Shown here one piece after another: positions 35,424-44,938 of a DNA stretch of 64,000 nucleotides. Location: contig CP119311.1 of NCBI GenBank assembly GCA_029202545.1, positions 3,968,001-4,032,000 of the forward strand, given 5' to 3'. Position numbers and translations under genes: made by a program. Source of the stretch: Candidatus Pseudobacter hemicellulosilyticus. Lineage in GTDB: Bacteria; Bacteroidota; Bacteroidia; Chitinophagales; Chitinophagaceae. Position 1 is the stretch's first letter; each line of letters begins with the position of its first letter. The notes beneath the pieces are model-generated. The model was not told the origin of the DNA and made no database searches. It saw only the letters and a program-made list of their open reading frames with translations.

Positions 35424-37295
35424 TTACCAGCCGGTGTTCTGTACCAGTTCAACATCGTTGTTGATCTCTTCCTGGGGCAGGGGGAACAGGTAATGTTTTT
35501 TGTTGAATACCCTTGTCTCAAAAGATTTGACCGTATAGAAACCGGATTCAGTGGTGGCGTCAATGTCCAGTCCGTACATTTTTCCGTTCTCTGTTGTTTC
35601 CGCAATCTTCCAGCGGCGTACGTCAAAGAAGCGGCTGTTCTCGAAGGCCAGTTCCACGCGGCGTTCTTTACGGATGGCCTGCCGCATTTCTTCCTGGCTG
35701 GCGGGAATGGCCAGGCCATCGGAGCCCACGCCATACTGAGGGATGCCGGCCCTTTCGCGGATCAGGTTGAGGTATTTCAGGGTCTCGTTCAGGTTGCCTG
35801 CATAGTTGTCTTCATTCAGCGCTTCTGCATAACCCAGGTAGATCTCTGCCAGGCGCAGCAGGACCAGTTTATGATCGGTGCTGTTATCCCATTTGCCGGT
35901 GCTCATGGATTTGCGCACGCCATAACCGGTAACGGAATAGTCGCCGCCGGTGCCATCTGCTTTTTTGCCGGAGTTGCCGCCCCTGTAGAGGGTGGTCTCA
36001 ACAGGGTAAGTAGGGTTCAGCCAGTTGCTGCGGTTGTAGGTGATATTGACGTAGAACCTGGGTTCCCGGTTCACCCATTGGTTGTAGATGCTTTTGGAAC
36101 CGAGGGTAGCATTGGTAGAAGGCGCTTTGAAATCCGTGAAGCCGGAGAGCTGGTAGCCGGATGCGGCGTTCACAATGGGAGAACCGTCTGCATTGTAGCC
36201 CAGTACAGGGCTCTGGCCATTGGCCATGAAGAAGGCATCCACCATTTGCTGGGTAGCGGCCAGGCCGGTGCCACCTTTCACATCATTGCTGGCGGCGCCG
36301 TCATGGCGGGGGCAGAGCTCATACTGCCGGGAGTTAACAGAACCGCTGCGGGCCAGGATCACTTCCCGGTTCCAGTCTACCAGCGTAACGTTGCGGCAGG
36401 ATTTATAAGCGTTGTAGGTGCTGCCGTCATATTCCTTGTACAGGTCGTAGGTGCCGGGCACAAACTCAGTGATGAATGCTTTGTAGGCGTCAGCGGCTGT
36501 TTTCCATTTGTTGGCGTCATTGCTCTGGGAAATGAGCTGTTTACCGTCCTTGTTCTTCAGGTTGGCATAATCTGCATTGCCGTTGAAGAGCGGGCTGGCG
36601 GCTACCAGCAGGGCCTGTGCTTTGTAGGCCAGGGCCATACCTCTGGTAACGCGGCCGTAGTTGAGGTCGTCTGTAGGGGTTACGGGCAGGTCGTTGGCGG
36701 CAGCGGTCAGTTCGGAGCTGATGAAATCCACCACTTCTTCCACGGAGTTGCGGGGCATCTGGAGGTTGGCGGTGGGCTCAACAGGTTTTTCGCCCATCAG
36801 TACCACTGGGCCGTATATGCGGAGCAGCTGGTAGTAATAGATGGCCCTCAAAGCCCGGGCTTCCGCTTTATAGCGGTTCTTCAGGTTCTGGTCCAGGTCG
36901 CCAATCTGGTCAGCGTTGGCAATAAAGGTGCTGGCGCCCTGTATGCCCTGGTAATAATTGGTCCAGTAGGTCCTGACAAATTCAGCGGTGGCATCCCAGG
37001 CGCCGATGTTCAGGTTATTGGAGCGGACAAAGCCCCAGAGGAATTCAGCTTCGTCAGAGCCGCCGGTCCAGATGCCGCCACTGTTGTAGCTGTCGCTGGA
37101 GCTGTATTTGCCGCCGTCCCTTTGACCAAATTCATCAGGGATATGGGAATAAACATTGGCTAAGAATCGCTGGGCAGTTGTCCAGCTCTGGAAAATATCA
37201 TCACCCGATAATTTATCGTCCGGCACTTTATCAAGGTATTTTTTGCAGGAGGCCAGTGCCGCCAGTGCAAAAAACAGGTATATAGTCTTACGCAT
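35424..37295 (-). CDS. SusD-family glycan-binding lipoprotein (mannan locus)
   Basis: This 623-residue protein, at the long end for the family, has a lipoprotein signal (ALASCKK, Cys17) and the family start YLDKVPDDKLSGDDIFQSW. The C-terminal block is typical: LVLLRLAEIYLGYAEALNED, LNLIRERAG and AIRKERRVELAFENSRFFDVRRW. The last residues NNDVELVQNTGW are a common SusD ending. It pairs with the SusC encoded 25 nt upstream. With the linked GH76 and GH92 genes it probably captures alpha-manno-oligosaccharides at the surface. Confidence 0.95.
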   Translation of the reverse strand: MRKTIYLFFALAALASCKKYLDKVPDDKLSGDDIFQSWTTAQRFLANVYSHIPDEFGQRDGGKYSSSDSYNSGGIWTGGSDEAEFLWGFVRSNNLNIGAWDATAEFVRTYWTNYYQGIQGASTFIANADQIGDLDQNLKNRYKAEARALRAIYYYQLLRIYGPVVLMGEKPVEPTANLQMPRNSVEEVVDFISSELTAAANDLPVTPTDDLNYGRVTRGMALAYKAQALLVAASPLFNGNADYANLKNKDGKQLISQSNDANKWKTAADAYKAFITEFVPGTYDLYKEYDGSTYNAYKSCRNVTLVDWNREVILARSGSVNSRQYELCPRHDGAASNDVKGGTGLAATQQMVDAFFMANGQSPVLGYNADGSPIVNAASGYQLSGFTDFKAPSTNATLGSKSIYNQWVNREPRFYVNITYNRSNWLNPTYPVETTLYRGGNSGKKADGTGGDYSVTGYGVRKSMSTGKWDNSTDHKLVLLRLAEIYLGYAEALNEDNYAGNLNETLKYLNLIRERAGIPQYGVGSDGLAIPASQEEMRQAIRKERRVELAFENSRFFDVRRWKIAETTENGKMYGLDIDATTESGFYTVKSFETRVFNKKHYLFPLPQEEINNDVELVQNTGW

Positions 37296-37320
37296 GATTG
37301 TTACAGTTTAATGAGGAGCA

Positions 37321-40300
37321 TTAGAATTTCAGGTTAACGCCCAGAGAAATGGTCCGTACGTTAGGGTAGCTGATACCATTATCTGTGTTCAGCTCGGGAT
37401 CCCAGAGTTTGAACTGGGTGAACGTAAGCAGGTTGATACCCTGCAGGTAAATGGAAGCGTTCCTGATGCCATAGCGCGACAGCATCTCAGCGGGCAGGTT
37501 ATAGGAAACCATGGCTGTTTTAAGGCGGATGAAGCTCACATCCTTTACCCACCAGGAGCTGGCCTGGGTATTGTTGAAGTTCCTGTCCTCACCATAGGCC
37601 AGGCGGGGGTAGAACGCATCCTGGCTGGGGTTTTCAATAGTCCACCTGTCCAGGGCCTGTGCATAGGCATTGGAAGCGTCAGAGGCGTCGAAAGGCATGA
37701 TAGCCCGGCCCTGCAGCATCCTGTCGGCATTGTCGATGCCCTGGAACAGCACACCTACCTGGAATTTTTTGTAACCGATATTGAAACCGAAACCATACAC
37801 CATGGAGGGGAGGTCGCCACGACCGATCTTCACTTTGTCATTGGCGTCAATAACGCCGTCGCCGTTCATGTCTTTGTATTTGATATCGCCGGGCATCACT
37901 TTGGATTTTTCGCCCGGTACAGCGCTTTCATCAATTTCTTTCTGGTCAACAAAGAGACCGGTAGCCTGGTAGCCGTAGCGGGCCAGGGCATTGTCGCCTC
38001 TGCGTTCCAGCCAGGGGAATGCCTGCGGCGGCATATCATTCTCTACTACTTTGTCTTTGTTGAAAGTAATATTGCCACGGATATTGATGGACCAGTCGTT
38101 GCCAATGCGGGTATTGTATTCCATCGTGGCGTCAATGCCTTTGTTGTTCACGGCGCCCAGGTTGCCCCAGAGCTGCTTTTGCAGTCCGTTGAAGATAACG
38201 GCCGACTGCCGCTGCATGAAGATACCGGTACGTTTTTCCGTAAAGAAGTCCACGATCACCGATAGCCTGTCGCGCAGGAACTTGGCTTCAAAGCCGAGGT
38301 TCTGTTTCAGGGAGGTAGACCAGCTCATGTCCGGTACGGCGTAGTCCGTGACAACAATGCCTTTCTGCACGCTGCCGGAAGAGATGGTGGTCTTATTGAA
38401 ATCATACCCTGCAGCGCCATCACTGACTTCTGTTACATAAGCAAACCTGCGGGCGCCGGAAGTGATCAGGCCCAGGCCCGACTTACCATAGGAATACCGC
38501 AGTTTCAGGAAAGACACCACATCCAGGAAGGGATCAAAGAATTTTTCGTTGGAGATCACCCAGGCGGCGCCCACAGCGGGGAAGAAGCCATAGCGGTTAT
38601 TGGGTGCAAATAATTCAGAACCGTTATAGCCGCCGTTGAATTCCACGAAATAGCGATCGTCATAGGAATAGGTGGCCCTGCCGGCAAGACCCATCAGCCT
38701 GGAAGGGATGGAGCCGGTGATATCGCCGGCAAAAGCATCGCTCTTGCTGCTGGCATAACCCAGGAGCATGCCGCTGACCTTGTGGGCGCCAAATTCCCGG
38801 GAATAGTTGATGGCGGCTTCACCGTAGGTCTGCCTGTTGCCACCGTTGTCTTTGGAGAAACCCAGGTAAGGCTGGGAGGAGGTCCAGGTACGGATCAGGT
38901 TCAGGCTGCCATCGGCGTTGTAAGGACTGTTCACATCCACGAAATAAGTATCGTCCCTTTTAGCCCTTCTGATGGTAAGGGAGTTAAAGGCGTCAAAGGC
39001 AACCATCACGGTAGCGGACAGGCCCCTGGTCACTGCGTCCAGGTCCTGTGTCAGCCGGAGGTTGGAGTAGAGCTGGTTCTGGTTCTCCGTCCTGTACCCG
39101 TTCCTTGTCAGCTGCACATAAGGGTTGATAGAGGCCCCGTTGGAAGTAACACCGGGTACAATACCGCCAGGATACATGATGGGGTACATGACCGGGGTGG
39201 TGGCCATAGCGCTGGCAAAGATGGTGGAAGGCGCTTCGTAGGGCGCATTGCGGGTGGAGAAATAACCCATTACACCTACTTCCGCCTTGGTGGTCTTAGT
39301 GAGTTTCAGGTTCAGCTTGGTAGTAACGTTGTAGCGGTCATAGTGCAGTTTGGAATTGTACTGCGCCATATCATCCGTTTTCAGGAAGCTGCTTTCACCA
39401 AAGTAGGCGAGCGAAACATAATACTGTGCATTGTCCACACCGCCGCTGATATTCACGTTAGCTTTCCGGGTACTGCCAATATCATTGAAAACGGCATCCA
39501 TCCAGTCTACGTTGGGATATACCAGCGGGTCCAGGCCTGATCTTGTTTTATCAATATACTCCTGGGTATACATGGGCTCTTCGTTGCGGGTGGTCTTGGC
39601 TTCATTCACCAGGTTCATATAATCAATGCCACCCAGCATTTCCGGCCTCTTGGTGAAAGTGTTGATGCCTTCACTGTAGTCAAAGAAGATCTGGGCCTTA
39701 CCTACTTTACCGGATTTGGTCTTGATGAAGATAACGCCATTGGCGCCACGCACACCGTATACGGCTGTACCGGAGGCGTCCTTCAATACTGTAAATGACT
39801 CAATGTCTTCTGGGTCAATGGTATTGATGTCCCGTTCCACACCATCTACCAGGATCAGGGGGGAGGAGGAGTTGCCAAAACCGGTGGCAATACCGCGGAT
39901 CCAGATATCAGCACTGCTTTTGCCGGGCTCACCGGAACGCTGTACGCCTACCACACCGGCTACGCGACCGGCCAGCATAGTGGACACGTTGGCCACGGGC
40001 TGCCGCAGTTCCTGCGGGTTAACGGTAGACTGTGCGCCTACCAGGCTGACTTTTTTCTGGCGGGTGCCAAAGCCTACTACGGCTACTTCTTCCAGGTCCT
40101 TGGTGACGCCGGGTTTCATTTGTAAGTTGATGGTGGTCTTGCTGCCTACTGTTACCAGTTCGGTGGCGTATCCGATATAGCTGAAGGAGAGGACGGCTTC
40201 GGCTGATTTCACCAGGATCTTATATTGTCCGTCCGGGTCTGTGGAGGTCATGGTGGTAGTCCCTTCAATGGCTACGGTGACACCGGACATGGGGATATTG

Positions 40301-40728
40301 TTCTCATCCTTTACATTGCCTGAAACGGTGATATCAGCGTTGACTACCTGTTTATTGGTCCTGGGACCTGTTTCTCTTTTGCTGATGACCACTATCCTGT
40401 TCACCTCTTCAAAGCCGAGGGATTTATTGGCCAGCAGCCGGGAGAGTACTTTATCCAGTCTTTCTTTTTCAAAGTTCATGCTGCCCACGCGATAGCTGCT
40501 GAGCAACTGGCGGTCATAAGCGAAGGGGATCCTGGTCAGTTTCTGCAGTTCACTGATGGCTGCGTCCAGGGTGCCGCCGGAAAATTTGGCGGTGACGGTT
40601 GTTTCTTTGAGGATCTGGCTTTCGCCGGCATGTGCCGGGACGATAAGGGCGCAAGTTGTTAGGAAAAAGACGAGCATCCGGGCATATCTACCCAGGCTGT
40701 TCTTTCCATTGGCAAGCAGATGTTTCAT
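37321..40728 (-). CDS. SusC-family TonB-dependent receptor with STN domain (mannan locus)
   Basis: This 1135-residue protein has a signal peptide (about 16-34, ending VPAHA), an STN domain (about 45-115, LDAAISELQKLTRIPFAYD), a carboxypeptidase-regulatory-like domain (DENNIPMSGVTVAIEGT), the SusC box LEEVAVVGFGTRQKKVS, a plug (IWIRGIATGFGNSSSPLILVDG, IESFTVLKDASGTAVYGVRG) and a barrel ending SLGVNLKF. It should import manno-oligosaccharides and report their presence to the FecR encoded 86 nt upstream. Confidence 0.95.
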   Translation of the reverse strand: MKHLLANGKNSLGRYARMLVFFLTTCALIVPAHAGESQILKETTVTAKFSGGTLDAAISELQKLTRIPFAYDRQLLSSYRVGSMNFEKERLDKVLSRLLANKSLGFEEVNRIVVISKRETGPRTNKQVVNADITVSGNVKDENNIPMSGVTVAIEGTTTMTSTDPDGQYKILVKSAEAVLSFSYIGYATELVTVGSKTTINLQMKPGVTKDLEEVAVVGFGTRQKKVSLVGAQSTVNPQELRQPVANVSTMLAGRVAGVVGVQRSGEPGKSSADIWIRGIATGFGNSSSPLILVDGVERDINTIDPEDIESFTVLKDASGTAVYGVRGANGVIFIKTKSGKVGKAQIFFDYSEGINTFTKRPEMLGGIDYMNLVNEAKTTRNEEPMYTQEYIDKTRSGLDPLVYPNVDWMDAVFNDIGSTRKANVNISGGVDNAQYYVSLAYFGESSFLKTDDMAQYNSKLHYDRYNVTTKLNLKLTKTTKAEVGVMGYFSTRNAPYEAPSTIFASAMATTPVMYPIMYPGGIVPGVTSNGASINPYVQLTRNGYRTENQNQLYSNLRLTQDLDAVTRGLSATVMVAFDAFNSLTIRRAKRDDTYFVDVNSPYNADGSLNLIRTWTSSQPYLGFSKDNGGNRQTYGEAAINYSREFGAHKVSGMLLGYASSKSDAFAGDITGSIPSRLMGLAGRATYSYDDRYFVEFNGGYNGSELFAPNNRYGFFPAVGAAWVISNEKFFDPFLDVVSFLKLRYSYGKSGLGLITSGARRFAYVTEVSDGAAGYDFNKTTISSGSVQKGIVVTDYAVPDMSWSTSLKQNLGFEAKFLRDRLSVIVDFFTEKRTGIFMQRQSAVIFNGLQKQLWGNLGAVNNKGIDATMEYNTRIGNDWSINIRGNITFNKDKVVENDMPPQAFPWLERRGDNALARYGYQATGLFVDQKEIDESAVPGEKSKVMPGDIKYKDMNGDGVIDANDKVKIGRGDLPSMVYGFGFNIGYKKFQVGVLFQGIDNADRMLQGRAIMPFDASDASNAYAQALDRWTIENPSQDAFYPRLAYGEDRNFNNTQASSWWVKDVSFIRLKTAMVSYNLPAEMLSRYGIRNASIYLQGINLLTFTQFKLWDPELNTDNGISYPNVRTISLGVNLKF

Positions 40729-40814
40729 ACAGTTTTAAAATTTAAATTGAAAGTTGGAACGGCGCGCAGCGGCGCCGGAGGACCTTAAAGCGCGGGCGCC
40801 CTCTTGTTAAGCTG

Positions 40815-41756
40815 TCATTTGGTTAAGATGAACTGGTTGTTTTTTTTATCGATTTTTAGGTGGTGAATAGCAGCCAGTACTTCCACGGCCTGTTCGGCGG
40901 TCATGGAGCTGAGCAATTCTGAAGTGTATTTGGTGTTTTGAATGGTTTCGTCAGTAGTGATGACCGTTACGCCGAAATTCTTCTCCATCAGCAGGGCCAT
41001 TTCCTGGAAGGAGAGGTCGTTGAGTACCAGCCGGCCCTGTCTCCAGGCAAACTGGGAACTGTCTACCATGGTAGCCCTGAAATATTGTCCTGCTTTATCA
41101 TACACCAGGCCCTGGTTGGCTTTGAGGACCTGCTGCAGCTGACGCTGGTTGCGGACGCTGATGCTGCCGGATACCACGCCTACGGATATATTGTGCAGCT
41201 GCTGGTAGGCGGCTATGTTAAAAGTGGTGCCCAGCACCTGGATGCGGAGACTGTCGCTCTCGATCAGGAAGGGCCTGGCAGGATCCTGCTGTACATCAAA
41301 GAAGACCTCGCCATCCACCAGCTGCAGTTTCCTTTCACGGGTAAAATCATTGTATACCCTCACGGTGGTGCCGGCGTTGAGGGTCAGCCTGGTGCCGTCC
41401 TTAATGGTGATAACGCTTCTTTCTCCATTCCGGGTACTGAGTACCGTGAATGCCGGGTTATCAGCGGGGCTGCCGGGCTGCAGCAGGTACCAGGTAAGGC
41501 CGGCGGTCAGTACCACTGCTGCTGCTGCTGCCACTTTAAGGAAGGCGGGTATACGGCGTACTTTTTTCTCTGTCAGCACTTCTGCGGCAATACGGTCCCA
41601 GATCTCCTGGGCGGTGGCCTGTTTTTCCCGGTTGGTCAGTTCCACTGGTGTGTTGTCAAAGGAATGGTACCAGTTATCTACCAGGTCCTGTTGGGATTCG
41701 GGGGCCTGACCGAGCAGGTATTGCTTAAAGAGTTGTCTGATGTGCTTAGCTTCCAA
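40815..41756 (-). CDS. FecR-family anti-sigma factor with DUF4974 domain (mannan locus)
   Basis: This 313-residue protein has a cytosolic N-terminus (1-68), one TM helix (about 71-92, with an Ala/Val-rich core), a FecR domain (about 110-210, RSVITIKDGTRLTLNAGTTV, LVDGEVFFDV, IQVLGTTFNIAAY) and a C-terminal DUF4974 (about 235-313). It is of normal family length, unlike the longer FecR at 3137. It should hold or activate the ECF sigma factor encoded 195 nt upstream in response to the SusC STN domain. Confidence 0.93.
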   Translation of the reverse strand: MEAKHIRQLFKQYLLGQAPESQQDLVDNWYHSFDNTPVELTNREKQATAQEIWDRIAAEVLTEKKVRRIPAFLKVAAAAAVVLTAGLTWYLLQPGSPADNPAFTVLSTRNGERSVITIKDGTRLTLNAGTTVRVYNDFTRERKLQLVDGEVFFDVQQDPARPFLIESDSLRIQVLGTTFNIAAYQQLHNISVGVVSGSISVRNQRQLQQVLKANQGLVYDKAGQYFRATMVDSSQFAWRQGRLVLNDLSFQEMALLMEKNFGVTVITTDETIQNTKYTSELLSSMTAEQAVEVLAAIHHLKIDKKNNQFILTK

Positions 41757-41951
41757 GGGGCGAACGTTTTATGGCTTATCTGAAAAATGGGTGTCTGGTA
41801 CCGGTGTTCCCGGAAAAAAAGTTTAAAAAGTATAAGGTCCTGCGGGTAAGGGGTAGGGAAGCAATAGTAGCTAAATCGTTATAGCTTCAATTGCAGCGGA
41901 TTAGGTGTTGCTAAAATGAATTTTAACAGGAGGGTTTTTGCGTTCAGCTTT

Positions 41952-42545
41952 TTAGTGAGCGCTGCAGTAAAGCAGGAAAAGGATAAATGCCCAGTCGCCG
42001 GAGTCATGCAGCTTCACGGAAGCGCGGATCCTTTTGAGGGCTTCGGTCAGTTGATTCTTGACGGTCTGTTCGGACAGGTTGAGCTGGTCTGCGATATCGG
42101 CAATGGAAAAATCATCCTGCCGGCTGAGCCGGAAGATCTGTTGCATCCTGGCCGGTAGGCGGCCGATCTCTTTTTCGAGGAATTCATTCAGCTCCTTGGT
42201 CTCCAGGGAGTGGGAGAAAGGCTGGCCGCTTAATACTTCAAAGAGGCCGCTGTTCCTGATCTCGTTGCTGTTGTAGGCATAATGGCTGATGACCCGGTAT
42301 TTAACGGCGGTGTGCAGGTACCGCCCTATATTGCCATCAGGCTGGGTAGTGATGTCTTTGCGTCTTCGCCAGAGGGTGGTCATTACCTCCTGTACCATAT
42401 CCTTGGCCTCGTCCTTATCCACCCGGCGGCACGCCTTGAGGTAAAGGTCTTCCCAGTATTTATCATACAATAATTTAAATGCAGCAGCATCGTCGTTTCG
42501 GATGGACGCCATAAGTGCCGCATCTGTGAACTGTACCTGGTCCAT
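41952..42545 (-). CDS. ECF-type RNA polymerase sigma factor (mannan locus)
   Basis: This 197-residue protein has region 2 (IRNDDAAAFKLLYDKYWEDL, DEAKDMVQEVMTTLWRRR) and region 4 (GRLPARMQQIFRLSRQDDFS, IADIADQLNLSEQTVKNQL helix-turn-helix). It leads the FecR-SusC-SusD-NHL-GH76-GH92 series. A TAnnTTTG match lies 31 nt upstream and a perfect palindrome lies between them. The C-terminal tail (DWAFILFLLYCSAH) is unusually hydrophobic and Cys-containing, perhaps a contact for the anti-sigma factor or membrane. Confidence 0.93.
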   Translation of the reverse strand: MDQVQFTDAALMASIRNDDAAAFKLLYDKYWEDLYLKACRRVDKDEAKDMVQEVMTTLWRRRKDITTQPDGNIGRYLHTAVKYRVISHYAYNSNEIRNSGLFEVLSGQPFSHSLETKELNEFLEKEIGRLPARMQQIFRLSRQDDFSIADIADQLNLSEQTVKNQLTEALKRIRASVKLHDSGDWAFILFLLYCSAH

Positions 42546-42554
42546 GTTTTAACG

Positions 42555-42583
42555 CGGGAAATTTCCCGGAAGGCGCAAAATTA
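42555..42583 (-). promoter_or_regulatory. Candidate promoter -7 element and 14-nt palindrome before the mannan-locus sigma gene
   Basis: On the minus strand TAATTTTG (42576-42583) fits the -7 consensus TAnnTTTG. Seven bases downstream is the perfect palindrome CGGGAAATTTCCCG (42555-42568), placed near the expected transcription start, as an operator would be. No clear -33 element was found. Confidence 0.4.
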
Positions 42584-42804
42584 ATATTATCTGTCAATTT
42601 ATGATTTTTTTTGGTTTTGCCGGGGAGTGCCGGCCTTTTAGTTTCCCGGAACCGGCCCTTAAAAATTTCCTGACACTGAGCTTAATCATTACAATTTCCT
42701 GACAAACAAAATATTTTTACCTCCTGAAGACAAATTACCCGGTCAGATGATAAACCACCACTTATCTCCCCGTCTTTTCTATCAGTAAGCGTAAATGAAT
42801 AAAA

Positions 42805-43680
42805 ATGAAACACTTGACAAGATTCACAGGGCTAATAGGATTCCTGGTTGTACTGCTCACGATGCCGCTTGGGCATGCCCTGATGATCATCATGGAGAAA
42901 ACCTTAGGCCATGAGCATGTTTACCTGGCTGCCTTCCTGCTCGGGTTTGCAGGGTTACTGCTCCTTATCCTCGGCAGCAGACTGAAAAAGGAGAATAAAA
43001 GCACATTTGCCGGGCTGTTTGCCGGTTTGTTCATCTGGACAGGCTGGATAGAATTCGGCTTCGTTTACATTGCCAACCGTTACAATGTACAACCCCTCAT
43101 TGAGAACGGTCAGGTAGTCACCAAACCCGAATACCTGATCATGCCTGCTTCCGCAGGATTTTTGGTGATCATTATATTACATTACCTGTTCAGCACAAAA
43201 ACGGGATGCGTATTCTTCTGCTGGATGCAAAAGCGTTTACGAATACCTGTCCCCCGTAATCAACCCATTAAAGCGCAAAAGAACTTTGCAGTGATTACAG
43301 CCATAGAGCTTATTGCCATACTCTGGACATTCTACCTGGTATTGTTATTCTCTTACGACAATACTTTCTTTGGCGATCGTCATCCCGTAACCTATCTGAT
43401 TGCCTTCGGCTCTTTATTATGGTCGCTATTCCTTATCCGCAATTTATTCAGGATAAAACATATGGGATATGCTATCCGGTACGCCATCCCGGCAGTGATC
43501 ATATTCTGGAATTTTGTAGAGATCCTGGGAAGATGGAATATCCTGAATGAGATATGGGTTAAACCTTATGAATACTGGTTGGAGATGATCCTGACGCTGG
43601 TGATATTCGTAGTGCTTTTCGGGGTATCCTTATTGGAGAAACGGACGAATATCCCTTATACGCCCAAAACAACTTCATAA
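42805..43680 (+). CDS. Polytopic membrane protein of unknown function
   Basis: This 291-residue protein has about eight predicted TM helices (roughly 7-27, 39-58, 66-86, 108-130, 160-184, 194-212, 221-243 and 256-278). No Pfam-like motif is recognised. A His and Glu sit in an early loop (MEKTLGHEHVY) and a Trp/Glu pair (FIWTGWIEFGFVY) lies in the third helix, which could matter in a transporter or enzyme. It is divergent from the mannan-locus sigma gene (259-nt gap) and followed by a good terminator, so it is a single-gene unit. A link to the mannan locus cannot be shown. Confidence 0.7.
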   Translation: MKHLTRFTGLIGFLVVLLTMPLGHALMIIMEKTLGHEHVYLAAFLLGFAGLLLLILGSRLKKENKSTFAGLFAGLFIWTGWIEFGFVYIANRYNVQPLIENGQVVTKPEYLIMPASAGFLVIIILHYLFSTKTGCVFFCWMQKRLRIPVPRNQPIKAQKNFAVITAIELIAILWTFYLVLLFSYDNTFFGDRHPVTYLIAFGSLLWSLFLIRNLFRIKHMGYAIRYAIPAVIIFWNFVEILGRWNILNEIWVKPYEYWLEMILTLVIFVVLFGVSLLEKRTNIPYTPKTTS

Positions 43681-43744
43681 TATTATTCAGGCCACCCGGT
43701 ATCAGGGTCTGCTGATACCAGTATGTTCAGGACCTGGCAAAATA

Positions 43745-43778
43745 AAAAGCTGCAGGAAGAAAGATCCCTGCAGCTTTT
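43745..43778. terminator. Bidirectional terminator after the 8-TM protein gene
   Basis: A perfect 12-bp stem (AAAAGCTGCAGG / CCTGCAGCTTTT) with a 10-nt loop has A and T runs on both sides. It lies between the plus-strand membrane protein gene and the minus-strand DUF4198-like gene. Confidence 0.9.
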
Positions 43779-43847
43779 ATCATTAGTATAGAACCGGATA
43801 TGTTTCCCTATAAACCAGTTATTTTATACTGGTTCTGGCTTAGCCCA

Positions 43848-44534
43848 TTACGGCATAGTTACCAGCATGGTAGCGCAACGCCATACGGCATCATAGGCCA
43901 CGCCGGCCTGTTCGCCCGCTTCTTTGCCGGAGCGGGTTACTTCTACCATATATTGTCCTTTCCACTCGGGTTTCAAACTGACCACGCCAGCTGTGGCGGC
44001 AATTTCTTTGGACCAGCCCGTAGGACCTACCAGCATCACTTTGCAGTCAGCACAGGGCTGCTGGTTGAACAGGGCTTTGATGTCCACTGTTCCTTTGACT
44101 TCTCCCGGCGTTACGGCAAAGGACAAAGGGTTGCTGTTGGGTGCGGTGGCGCCCTTGCCCACGGTGACCGTAGCGCTGGTATTGAACTGGTACAGGGTGG
44201 TCCGGCCCAGGTCTTTGGCGCTATGGCTTACCAGCAACTGGTAGCTGCCGGCTTCGGAAGGCGTGAAGCTGGCGGTGAAATGGTTGCCGGCGGAGTCCAC
44301 AGCCAGCTGCTGCTTCTGTCCGGAAGGACTGACCAGCCAGAGAGTAAAGGCTTTCACATCGGAATACCAGGCGGAAATGGGCTCCGGGTTATTCTCGGCA
44401 TACTCACCGTAGAATACTTTTACGGCATGGGCCTGACCAGTCTGGCCGCTTGCCTTTGTTTCGATCCAGAGTGCATGTGCCCACAAAGAGGAGGAGCCAC
44501 ATAAGAGCAGAAGGGACAGGAATAGCTGTTTCAT
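43848..44534 (-). CDS. DUF4198-like periplasmic protein (possible metal-uptake accessory)
   Basis: This 228-residue protein has a signal peptide (about 1-19, ending SSLWA), so the mature protein would begin HALWIE. A His right at the new N-terminus with an aromatic nearby is typical of DUF4198 proteins, some of which sit with cobalt or nickel transporters. The rest is two beta-sandwich segments (LWLVSPSGQKQQLAV, YQLLVSHSAKDLGR; DIKALFNQQPCADCKVMLVG, GQYMVEVTRSGKEAG). The CADC pair could bind metal or form a disulfide. It is isolated, with no transporter beside it, so the metal role is only a family-based suggestion. Confidence 0.7.
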   Translation of the reverse strand: MKQLFLSLLLLCGSSSLWAHALWIETKASGQTGQAHAVKVFYGEYAENNPEPISAWYSDVKAFTLWLVSPSGQKQQLAVDSAGNHFTASFTPSEAGSYQLLVSHSAKDLGRTTLYQFNTSATVTVGKGATAPNSNPLSFAVTPGEVKGTVDIKALFNQQPCADCKVMLVGPTGWSKEIAATAGVVSLKPEWKGQYMVEVTRSGKEAGEQAGVAYDAVWRCATMLVTMP

Positions 44535-44938
44535 GTTTTTTGATTTTTAAGTTCGTTGCAGGGTTTCCGGACCGGTTCCTCTTTCCGCATGCCCCCGCAG
44601 ACCTGGACGCCAGGTGCAGGTAGGGAGCTGTTGTCAGAAAAGCGAAATAGCCAGGAACTTGCCCGCAGACCAGGGATACTATCCTACAGCGAGGCCTGAC
44701 TATTGTGGCAGGTCGTGCAGCAGGTGTAGCCCATTATTGGTTTTTAATGTATTTTTAAAATAAGGCTGCAAGGTATTTACCCGATAAGGAAATGGTTTAC
44801 GGGATCGGGAAATAGCCATTGTCGAAATAAGGAACAAAGGGGATATGTAGTGGCGGGAAGAACAGGGGCTTGTTCAGTCAGGAAGGATGATGGCATTGCC
44901 GGAAAGTATCATTATTTATTAACCTAAAATTGTTCTAC
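44535..44938. other. 404-nt gap without a convincing gene
   Basis: I found no known RNA family and no strong promoter. A 6-bp hairpin (ACCTGG/CCAGGT, near 44600) and two copies of CCCGCAGACC are visible. A 39-codon ORF on the minus strand (44700-44819) has no recognisable features. The region must hold the promoters for the two divergent genes. Confidence 0.5.

Noticed and set aside
35361..37163. Plus-strand frame of 600 codons
   Set aside because: It is antisense to the susD of the mannan locus, whose protein is a clear family member. The antisense product is Gly/Val/Ala-rich with no domain.
44700..44819. 39-codon minus-strand ORF
   Set aside because: No signal, domain, promoter or conservation evidence; length is expected by chance in a 404-nt gap.
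44535..44938. Cobalamin or other metal riboswitch upstream of the DUF4198-like gene
   Set aside because: I looked for the conserved boxes of the cobalamin riboswitch on the minus strand and did not find them in the right order.
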